A stretch of DNA of 6,131 nt from Verrucomicrobiota bacterium (GTDB lineage Bacteria; Verrucomicrobiota; Verrucomicrobiia; Verrucomicrobiales; Verrucomicrobiaceae). The DNA lies in NCBI GenBank assembly GCA_009885275.1, contig VFKY01000141.1, positions 1 to 6,131 of the forward strand. Reading direction: 5' to 3'. This document shows, one piece after another, positions 1 through 5,907 of the stretch; positions within the stretch are counted from its first letter, which is position 1, and the number at the start of each line of letters is the position of its first letter. Under the pieces are notes generated by a model. It worked only from the letters and a program-made list of their open reading frames with translations, made no database searches and was not told the DNA's origin. The translations under genes and the position numbers were made by a program.

Positions 1-651
1 CTCGTTGAATCCGATTATACGGCACCTCTGGAAATCGTTGAACCGCAAGATGAACCGGGCACGCTTGAAAGCGAAGTGTTGGATCAGGTTATAGAATCCC
101 ACGAAGTCACGCCAGAAAGAACAGGCAGTAGTGAACAAGAAGGCGATCAGGTATTTTTCACAGCAGCCACCGAGGCGGGTCCAGCTGAATTTCCTCCTGA
201 TAGTTTAGCTGTACTTAAGCCTCTCGTTGAAACCATTGAGCCTACGCCTCAATCCGATTCCACGCCGACACCACATGCTCCACCTAAAGAGGAGCTTACA
301 AACGATCTCGTCGTCTCCGAACAAAATATCTCTCCACCAGATGCGCCAGAGGAAATTAAAATCGCCCCATTCCCCGATGAGAGCATCGCGCAAATTGAAC
401 AAGCTCCTCTAACGGCAACGCTCATCGAGACCCTTCCGGTAAACGATTCAGATCTACTTAAGGAAGCTATGTTGCAGATCATCAATGCTCATCGCTTTGC
501 CAGTTACATTGCTATTTCCGATGAGTTGCGCCGCAAAATGCAACGGTCCATCTCTGTGGAAGAAGTCATTCTCTGTGCCCAGTCCATCAACGAGATTCAT
601 GTTTATGCTGATGGGCCCAATGCAGCATTCCTCTGGCAGGGTGAAAATTGA
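1..651 (+). CDS. Hypothetical protein, C-terminal part (acidic, Pro-rich linker plus small C-terminal domain); 5' end outside the window
   Basis: The frame is open from base 1 to a TGA at 649-651, so at least 216 residues belong to a gene that starts upstream. A GTG at 76 is in frame, but nothing marks it as the start and coding continues before it. Residues 1 to about 150 are rich in Glu, Asp, Pro, Thr and Ser, have almost no Cys or Trp, and contain loose repeats of the type PLxxxEP (PLEIVEP, PLVETIEP, PLTATLIETLP). This looks like a disordered linker. The last 65 or so residues differ in character: helix-forming stretches around LLKEAMLQIINAHRF and ISDELRRKM, then a likely beta segment (IHVYADG, AAFLWQG). 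That could be a small winged-helix-like or other alpha/beta fold, but I do not recognise the family. The missing N-terminus may hold the main functional domain. Coding is confident, function unknown. Confidence 0.75.
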   Translation, partial: LVESDYTAPLEIVEPQDEPGTLESEVLDQVIESHEVTPERTGSSEQEGDQVFFTAATEAGPAEFPPDSLAVLKPLVETIEPTPQSDSTPTPHAPPKEELTNDLVVSEQNISPPDAPEEIKIAPFPDESIAQIEQAPLTATLIETLPVNDSDLLKEAMLQIINAHRFASYIAISDELRRKMQRSISVEEVILCAQSINEIHVYADGPNAAFLWQGEN

Positions 652-665
652 GTTACTTCAACTCA
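649..665. terminator. Perfect inverted repeat across two converging stop codons, possible weak bidirectional terminator
   Basis: TGAGTT, a 5-base loop ACTTC, then AACTCA form a perfect 6-bp stem. It contains the TGA of the plus-strand gene (649-651) and the TAA of the minus-strand gene (655-653). On the minus strand the stem is followed by a short T-rich run (ATTTTC); on the plus strand no T tract follows directly. With only two G-C pairs the stem is weak, so termination is a guess from position and symmetry. Confidence 0.25.
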
Positions 666-1924
666 TCCCAACTCTTTAAACCTACGATGGGCAGCGCAAA
701 CTCTGCTGCGGTTTTCCAATCCGGCGTGCCCGCCTTTTTGAACAGGTCATAAATATGCCTAGGTCGGCTCGGTTCTGAAATGGTACCCTGCTTGTTCTCC
801 CATAATCCCAGCCGCAGTCCCCCTTCATGCGAATGATCCACATGACGATGCCAGATCAAAGCATCAATGCCTTTCTGACGTGAGACTTTTTCCCAGACAT
901 AGGCGAATCCGGCAGCTTGAAGTATCTCTCCTTGCTCATTTCCAAGGCAATGCAGACCCTGCTCACTTAGTATAATGCGACGAGGTTTCCCCTCCCAGAG
1001 AAGCTCGGGTTTCTCCATATATTTACAGGCTACTTCAAGATTTTTAAATGTGATATGTGGTGAATCATCCGTAGTCCATGCCTGTTTATCATCCCATGTT
1101 CTAGGATTACCAAGATCATCTGGATAGGGATGATGCGCCACGTGCCATTCGTAGTCTCCATGCTCTCGCGCAATTCTCGCAAAAGTATCGAGAAAGTCTT
1201 TCCCCTTGTATGATTCCTGATCACTGATCCCCGGCATCGATGTGTTCCAATGATGATCAAATGAAAGATAAACTCGCGCATTCTTAGAATATTTTCCAAT
1301 CGCTTCGCACGATGTCCTCACGGCCTTTTCATACTCCGTCACCACTTCCGTCATGGGCATTTTACCAAGGTTATACCACATCCACTGCGAGTTCACTTCA
1401 TTGCCAATGATGTAGCCCCATACCCGACCATGCTCAGGGTGCGCTCCGCTGTATCTCTCCGCAAGAAATTCGACCAGAGCGCGATACTGCCCAACCCCCT
1501 CTTCCGTTGCTGTGTTGAAAGCAGCGATATTGTATTTACCATCCGCTTTAGCTTTTGGATGGAGTAGGAGAGCATCTTTGGCAGGATTTTTTGTGGGGTA
1601 AGCTAACAATATGAGGTTTACCAAGACTCCCGCATCAGAGAGAGGTTTGATCTGCGCATCGAGACTCTTCACATAGTTATTGTGGATGAAATAGATCCTA
1701 CCATTGCAGGAAATACGCTGACTGTCCGCAGCCTCCTGAACCTCCATCAATCCCCCAAGACTCACGTTGAGAGCGGCATGCTTAATCCCCAGTGCGATAG
1801 CATCCTCCACCATCTGAACTTGGAGCCCCTTCTTATTTGAAGAGTCGGGGAATGCATCCGTATTTTGAGCGTTCAAAACACAGGTAAAAAGCAAGAAACC
1901 AAAATAGACAGCACAGTGTTTCAT
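653..1924 (-). CDS. Secreted DUF5722 family protein, predicted GH-A-like (beta/alpha)8 glycosidase
   Basis: This is a 423-residue protein with a signal peptide at residues 1-19 (hydrophobic core FGFLLFTCVL, probable cut after LNA). The mature chain resembles the DUF5722 family almost from its start (KKGLQVQMVEDAIALGIKHAALN, about 31-53) and fills the protein without extra domains. Barrel-type motifs are visible: YIIGNEVN at 171-178 with E176 in the position of a clan GH-A acid/base, SFDHHW at 221-226, HHPYP at 264-268, IILSEQG at 317-323 with E321 as candidate nucleophile, and IWHRHVDH at 357-364. The two glutamates are where a retaining GH-A enzyme would have them, but the catalytic role and the substrate are inferred. 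The ATG overlaps the TGA of the membrane-protein gene (ATGA, 1921-1924), suggesting translational coupling; no Shine-Dalgarno motif precedes it. It is the last gene of the pgi block. Residue Cys15 does not fit a lipobox, so a lipoprotein is unlikely. Confidence 0.85.
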   Translation of the reverse strand: MKHCAVYFGFLLFTCVLNAQNTDAFPDSSNKKGLQVQMVEDAIALGIKHAALNVSLGGLMEVQEAADSQRISCNGRIYFIHNNYVKSLDAQIKPLSDAGVLVNLILLAYPTKNPAKDALLLHPKAKADGKYNIAAFNTATEEGVGQYRALVEFLAERYSGAHPEHGRVWGYIIGNEVNSQWMWYNLGKMPMTEVVTEYEKAVRTSCEAIGKYSKNARVYLSFDHHWNTSMPGISDQESYKGKDFLDTFARIAREHGDYEWHVAHHPYPDDLGNPRTWDDKQAWTTDDSPHITFKNLEVACKYMEKPELLWEGKPRRIILSEQGLHCLGNEQGEILQAAGFAYVWEKVSRQKGIDALIWHRHVDHSHEGGLRLGLWENKQGTISEPSRPRHIYDLFKKAGTPDWKTAAEFALPIVGLKSWDELK

Positions 1925-2340
1925 GGAGACACCGCACGACGCGAAGAATCCTTCGGTCCATCTGAGTTAATTTTCTGCACATCCATCACTCGAAATCGCT
2001 CTACTTTAGTGAGCTGACGATCACTGTTGCGATAACGATGCGTCACTCCAGTGACAAAGCAGGTCACATCAACAAGCAAAAAAGTCATGGCGATGAAGAT
2101 ACCGTAGGCTTTAATACTCTCATCTATCATCTTGTTTTTATTGACTGAAATATTGTTCCTAGAAAACTTAGTCTGATAAAGCCTTCTCCATCCACGAGGA
2201 TCTCGCGTTACACTAAAAGACAGCAAAAACAATGCTGTAAACACAATGCAGGCGATCTGATACTTGAGAGGAAAAAATTCAATTCCTGCCCCTACTTCAG
2301 CGATCACTGGATTAAAGATAGATGGATTCCAAAAGCACAT
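1921..2340 (-). CDS. Hypothetical small membrane protein with two transmembrane helices
   Basis: This 139-residue protein belongs to no family I recognise. Two hydrophobic helices are clear: about 27-44 (KYQIACIVFTALFLLSFS) and about 78-99 (KAYGIFIAMTFLLVDVTCFVTG). The connecting loop is strongly basic (RDPRGWRRLYQTKFSR), which by the positive-inside rule would place it in the cytoplasm with both ends outside, although the tail after helix 2 is also basic and makes the topology uncertain. The C-terminal 40 residues are hydrophilic. It lies 38 nt after pgi and overlaps the downstream DUF5722 start by 4 nt. That coupling is the best evidence that the frame is real. The ATG at 2340-2338 has no Shine-Dalgarno motif, so the exact start is less sure. 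GC is about 41% across most of the gene, lower than in its neighbours. It could be a membrane partner of the secreted enzyme or a passenger. Confidence 0.65.
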   Translation of the reverse strand: MCFWNPSIFNPVIAEVGAGIEFFPLKYQIACIVFTALFLLSFSVTRDPRGWRRLYQTKFSRNNISVNKNKMIDESIKAYGIFIAMTFLLVDVTCFVTGVTHRYRNSDRQLTKVERFRVMDVQKINSDGPKDSSRRAVSP

Positions 2341-2378
2341 CGCGATTGATAGTAGTCAACCAACAACTGAACACAAGC

Positions 2379-3965
2379 CTAGTTTATCCAAATGAAACGA
2401 TCATTCGCCACGGTATCGGCAAGAGTCAGCTTCACATGGGTATGATTTCCTGCCAAATGTGTCAGACAATGGTAAACATCCTCGCCATCCGCATGGATGG
2501 CATTGGCGATTTCATCAGCAGTACCATTCCCCGCCTTCTCTAGCTGATTTCGGACATCGGTGAGCACTTGAAGAAAGGCGCCAGCAGCCTTCTTCCCCGC
2601 TTCCACGCCGGGCTGATGGTAAGCATTAATATTCACCAAACTTGCATAGAAGGAAACCGTGCGATCATACAAAGCAATAATGGCTCCCACGGTGAAAGCA
2701 TTGACCTCTGAGATGCTGATGGTGACCGACTCACGGCCATTCTCATAAAGCGCCTTCCGAGTACCACGCAGGAATCCTTGCAAAAAGTCACCACAGGTCG
2801 TGGATGGCTCTACTTCGAGTTGTGGAGTAGCGGAGGCTTTGCGTACTTCAATAAAGGTAGTGAAAAAATTGTTCACCCCATCGCGCAGTTGCTGCACATA
2901 GGCATGCTGATCAGTCGAGCCTTTATTGCCATACACCGCGATCCCTTGATTTACCTTATTACCATTAAGATCGAGCTCTTTTCCCAGCGATTCCATCACG
3001 AGTTGTTGCAGATATTTACTGAGCAAAACAAGACGATCCTTGTAAGGCAGGATGACCATGTCTTTCGTACCTCTGCCACCACCAGAATGATGCCACATGA
3101 GCGCCAGAAGCATCGCTAAATTTTGCTTTACTGGCAAAGTGCGCGTTTTTTCATCCATCGCAGCAGCGCCACTAAGAAGGGCATCAACATCCACCCCTTG
3201 CAGCGCCATAGGCACCAGTCCCACAGTGTGCATCACTGAAGTGCGACCGCCAACCCAGTCGGTCATCGGGAAAATTTTCAGCCACTTGTTCTCACTAGCG
3301 TAGGCTTCCAGTTTGCTGGAGATACCATTGGCCTTGGTTCCGGTAACGGCGACGGCATGTTTTGAAAAATCCAACCCTGAGCGTTCGTAGGCGGCCTTAG
3401 CTTCGAGCATCCCATTACGGGATTCGGCAGTGCCTCCTGATTTAGAAATGACCACCGTCAAGGTTTTGTCGAGATCGCCGCCAATTTCTGAAATGACTCT
3501 GCTAATGCCGTCAGGATCCGTGTTGTCAAAAAAATGCGTCTGAAGCGGTGCCGACCATGAGTCCACCAATGCGTCTTTCATGAACTGCGGTCCCAACGCC
3601 GAGCCACCGATGCCGACGATCAGGATGCGTGTGAATTTACCGCCGTTCGGTGGAGCAACTTTGCCGGAATGAACGGCCGTCGCGAATGCTTTGCTATCGG
3701 CTATATCTTTTTCAATACCGGCAGTTAGAGCGGGTGTCGGGGCCAGTTTGGCATTGCGCAACCAATAGTGGCCAACCATGCGCCCTTCATCTGGATTCGC
3801 AATCTCACCAGCCTCCAGTTTCTTCATGTCAGCATACGCCTTTTGTACCAAGGGTTCCATCTTCGCAAAAAAATCATCGCTGAAAGTCATGCGGCTGATA
3901 TCCAAAGTGATACCAAGATCAGAGTAACGAACGAAGTATTGCTGAAAACGCTGCCAGAGATTCAT
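2379..3965 (-). CDS. pgi: Glucose-6-phosphate isomerase (plastid/cyanobacterial-type)
   Basis: This cytoplasmic enzyme interconverts glucose 6-phosphate and fructose 6-phosphate in glycolysis and gluconeogenesis. The 528-residue chain is complete and has the expected SIS-fold landmarks: GIGGSALGP at 118-126, the phosphate-binding SKSGGT at 174-179, VGGRTS at 238-243, VMESLGKELD at 323-332 with E325 as catalytic base, GSTDQHAY at 349-356 with H354 for ring opening, and the second signature NAYHQPGVEAGKK at 447-459 with K458. These three residues correspond to Glu357, His388 and Lys518 of mammalian PGI. The wording of the MESLGKELDLNG, GNKGSTDQHAYVQQLR and NINAYHQPGVEAGKKAA blocks matches the cyanobacterial and plant-plastid lineage rather than E. 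coli or animal PGI. The start at 3965 suits the N-terminus MNLWQRFQQY, but no Shine-Dalgarno motif precedes it. It is the first gene of the minus-strand block and divergent from the Dabb gene. Confidence 0.97.
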   Translation of the reverse strand: MNLWQRFQQYFVRYSDLGITLDISRMTFSDDFFAKMEPLVQKAYADMKKLEAGEIANPDEGRMVGHYWLRNAKLAPTPALTAGIEKDIADSKAFATAVHSGKVAPPNGGKFTRILIVGIGGSALGPQFMKDALVDSWSAPLQTHFFDNTDPDGISRVISEIGGDLDKTLTVVISKSGGTAESRNGMLEAKAAYERSGLDFSKHAVAVTGTKANGISSKLEAYASENKWLKIFPMTDWVGGRTSVMHTVGLVPMALQGVDVDALLSGAAAMDEKTRTLPVKQNLAMLLALMWHHSGGGRGTKDMVILPYKDRLVLLSKYLQQLVMESLGKELDLNGNKVNQGIAVYGNKGSTDQHAYVQQLRDGVNNFFTTFIEVRKASATPQLEVEPSTTCGDFLQGFLRGTRKALYENGRESVTISISEVNAFTVGAIIALYDRTVSFYASLVNINAYHQPGVEAGKKAAGAFLQVLTDVRNQLEKAGNGTADEIANAIHADGEDVYHCLTHLAGNHTHVKLTLADTVANDRFIWIN

Positions 3966-3978
3966 GGTGCCGAATTGA

Positions 3979-4013
3979 GCAGGATTGATGCCTTGTGCAA
4001 GCGGAATGCCTGC
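3979..4013. promoter_or_regulatory. Nested imperfect dyad in the divergent control region (candidate operator or pgi-leader hairpin)
   Basis: The 84 bp between the pgi and Dabb starts hold an outer inverted repeat, GCAGGATT (3979-3986) against AATGCCTGC (4005-4013), which pairs over 8 bp with one bulged G. An inner repeat, CTTG-TG-CAAG (3992-4001), has nearly the same centre, around 3996. It lies between the two start codons, so it could be a regulator site acting on both directions, or an RNA hairpin in the pgi leader. No known operator consensus is recognised, and short dyads arise by chance. Confidence 0.25.
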
Positions 4014-4014
4014 C

Positions 4015-4042
4015 TTGACCTTTGCTCTGTTCTCGCGATTAT
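4015..4042 (+). promoter_or_regulatory. Candidate sigma70-type promoter for the Dabb-GHL10-folB genes
   Basis: TTGACC at 4015-4020 matches the -35 consensus in five of six bases. GATTAT at 4037-4042, 16 bp further, matches the -10 consensus in four of six. A start of transcription about seven bases later falls at roughly 4049, directly before the ATG at 4050, so the message would be leaderless or nearly so. That agrees with the lack of a ribosome binding site there. I found no equally good promoter for pgi on the other strand; TTGCAC (4000-3995) is a possible -35 but has no convincing -10 partner. Confidence 0.35.
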
Positions 4043-4049
4043 TCGTTTC

Positions 4050-4418
4050 ATGAAAACCCTTCTCTGTGCCCTACTTTTTACCACCATGACCGCTCTCACT
4101 GCTCTCGCCGAAGCCCCATACCGCCACGTTGTTCTTTTTAAGTTCAAGGACTCCGCAACTACGGAACAGGTCAAAGCCATTGAAGCTGCCTTTAAAGCGT
4201 TGCCTTCAAAAATTAACACGATTGTGGATTTTGAGTGGGGCACCGATATCAGCCCAGAGGGAAAAGCAGATGGTTTCACGCATTGTTTCCTCGTGACATT
4301 CAAAGACAAGGCCGGCTTGGAAGTTTATATTCCTCACGCTGCCCACAAGGAATTTGGCGCTGTACTTCGCCCACAACTTGATAAGGTTTTAGTCATTGAT
4401 TTTGTTTCTCAAAAATAA
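4050..4418 (+). CDS. Secreted Dabb (stress-responsive alpha/beta-barrel) domain protein
   Basis: From the ATG at 4050 the protein has 122 residues: a signal peptide (MKTLLCALLFTTMTALTALAEA, cut near residue 20-22) and then one Dabb domain filling the rest. Domain marks are the opening strand HVVLFKFKD, the helix EQVKAIEAAFKALP, FEWGTDISPEG, GFTHCFLVTFKD, the segment YIPHAAHKEF and the final strand DKVLVIDF. Dabb domains form dimeric ferredoxin-like barrels; plant members respond to stress and some relatives are enzymes, but most bacterial ones have no known role. The frame stays open upstream to 3768, but that extension runs antisense through the start of pgi and would bury the signal peptide, so 4050 is preferred. 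The TAA at 4416-4418 lies 6 nt before the GHL10 start, so the two are probably cotranscribed. Export suggests a periplasmic or outside role; the ligand is unknown. Confidence 0.88.
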   Translation: MKTLLCALLFTTMTALTALAEAPYRHVVLFKFKDSATTEQVKAIEAAFKALPSKINTIVDFEWGTDISPEGKADGFTHCFLVTFKDKAGLEVYIPHAAHKEFGAVLRPQLDKVLVIDFVSQK

Positions 4419-4424
4419 ATCATC

Positions 4425-5888
4425 ATGCGCTGGGCTTGTCTCATAACAGTGTTGTTTACGTCCTCTCACGGGCTGACACAAACTACTGCCCCGCCATTGC
4501 CAACCAGAGAATTTCGCGGAGCTTGGGTCGCCACCGTTCGCGGAATCGACTGGCCATTTGAGCCCGGAGATCCCACGGAAAAGCAACAGAAGGAAATTGT
4601 CGCCATTGTGGCGAAGGCCGCCGAACTCAAGCTCAACGCGCTCATCTTTCAGGTCCGTCCGGCAGGCGATGCCGTCTATCAGTCCGACATTGAACCCTGG
4701 TCTCCATGGTTCACCGGAAAGATGGGTAAAGCTCCCCTGCCGATGTGGGATCCACTTGAGTTTTTCATCAAGGAAGCGCACGAGCACGGCATAGAATTGC
4801 ACGCCTGGTTCAATCCTTTTCGTGCCCTCAGTGGAACTAAATTTTCCGGGTCCGTCAAACACATCAGCAAAGAACATCCCGAGTGGTGTATCCACTATGG
4901 TGAAGACTTATGGATGGATCCTGGTGAAGCCGGAGTGCGGGAGAGAAGCAAAGCCGTCATGCTCGATGTGCTACGCCGCTATGAAGTGGATGGCATTCAC
5001 ATGGATGATTACTTTTACCCCTACCCGCTCAAGAAAAACGGCAACGCCATTGAGTTTCAGGACGGTCGCACTTGGAATGCCTACCGCACCACGGGCGGCA
5101 CTTTGACACGCTCTGACTGGCGGCGTTCCAACGTCGATAACTTCATTCAATCTCTCTATGAAGACGTCAAAAAAGAAAAACCCTGGGTACGTTTTGGTAT
5201 CAGCCCCTTTGGAATATGGCGTCCCAATAATCCCGAAGGTTATGCCAAAGGTGCTCTCGACGCCTATGAAGACATCAGCGCCGATTCCTTGAAGTGGCTC
5301 CAGAACGGCTGGTGCGATTATCTTGCCCCCCAGCTCTACTGGCCCACCGAACCGAAGAACCTAGGCTTCAATGTGCTTTTCGACTGGTGGTTAACGCAAA
5401 ACACTTCCCGACGTCACATCTGGCCCGGCATGGCTTCCGACCGCGTCCTCAGTGACCGGCAGCCATCAGAAATCCTCAAGCAAATCAGCTACACCCGCGA
5501 GCGATCGGTTTACATGCCACCGGGCCATCTGCATTGGAACTTCTCCGCGTTAATGAAGAACAAGGGCACTCTGGCAGACCTCTGTCAAAAACGTGCTTAC
5601 CAAGATTTCGCCATCCCACCTTCCGCATCATGGCTTGGCCCCAACAAACCGGATGCTCCTTCGCTTTCAATTCAGGATGGTAAAGCAACATGGAGTTACG
5701 CGGATGTCCGCATGGATAGCTTCGTAAAGTGGTGGCTGGTGCAGGTGTTTGAAAACGATCAATGGGTCAGTAAGAAACTCCTGCCTGCCCATGAGAAAAG
5801 CTTCACTCTTTCCCCAAAAATGGGAGCCATCGCCATTCGCGCCATTAGCAATACCGGTATGTCCAGCGATGCTTCCGTATCACGATAA
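4425..5888 (+). CDS. Secreted GHL10 (DUF187) family glycoside hydrolase, DigH/YngK-like
   Basis: This is a 487-residue protein with a signal peptide (core ACLITVLF, cut around residues 16-22). A GHL10 barrel follows, about 28-400: EFRGAWVATV (29-38), IFQVRPAGDAVYQS (74-87), HAWFNPFR (126-133), DGIHMDDYFYPYP (189-201), FGISPFGIWRP (257-267) and DYLAPQLYWP (298-307). Acidic residues in DGIHMDDY (D194, D195) and E118/E120 are candidates for catalysis, although the mechanism is not readable from sequence. After about residue 408 a short beta-rich segment (PDAPSLSIQDGKATW to the end) looks like a fibronectin type III-like module, as in several relatives. E. coli DigH of this family cuts peptide-free peptidoglycan, so a cell-wall glycan substrate is plausible here but not shown. 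An in-frame TAA three codons upstream fixes the start at 4425 or later. No Shine-Dalgarno motif is present. Confidence 0.92.
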   Translation: MRWACLITVLFTSSHGLTQTTAPPLPTREFRGAWVATVRGIDWPFEPGDPTEKQQKEIVAIVAKAAELKLNALIFQVRPAGDAVYQSDIEPWSPWFTGKMGKAPLPMWDPLEFFIKEAHEHGIELHAWFNPFRALSGTKFSGSVKHISKEHPEWCIHYGEDLWMDPGEAGVRERSKAVMLDVLRRYEVDGIHMDDYFYPYPLKKNGNAIEFQDGRTWNAYRTTGGTLTRSDWRRSNVDNFIQSLYEDVKKEKPWVRFGISPFGIWRPNNPEGYAKGALDAYEDISADSLKWLQNGWCDYLAPQLYWPTEPKNLGFNVLFDWWLTQNTSRRHIWPGMASDRVLSDRQPSEILKQISYTRERSVYMPPGHLHWNFSALMKNKGTLADLCQKRAYQDFAIPPSASWLGPNKPDAPSLSIQDGKATWSYADVRMDSFVKWWLVQVFENDQWVSKKLLPAHEKSFTLSPKMGAIAIRAISNTGMSSDASVSR

Positions 5889-5907
5889 CATCAGTCTTTA
5901 ACTATTC

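Noticed and set aside
76..78. GTG as the start of the first gene
   Set aside because: The frame continues without a stop to base 1, with the same acidic, Pro-rich composition, and no ribosome binding site marks 76.
2778..3119. 113-codon open frame on the plus strand inside pgi
   Set aside because: It is antisense to catalytic PGI motifs and is explained by constraint on the real frame.
3768..4049. Upstream in-frame extension of the Dabb gene to an ATG at 3768
   Set aside because: It is antisense to the well-supported pgi N-terminus, its translation has no family character, and it would place the signal peptide in mid-protein.
3966..4049. Riboswitch or structured leader upstream of pgi or the Dabb gene
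   Set aside because: Only 84 bp are available, no known riboswitch core is visible, and there is no terminator hairpin with a U-tract; only a short dyad remains, reported at low confidence.
3962..4309. 115-codon open frame on the minus strand across the divergent region and the Dabb gene
   Set aside because: It is antisense to the conserved Dabb domain, and its 3' end overlaps the first codon of pgi; there is no independent support.
4389..4895. 168-codon open frame on the minus strand opposite the start of the GHL10 gene
   Set aside because: It overlaps conserved GHL10 motifs on the other strand, and its translation shows no domain or signal peptide.
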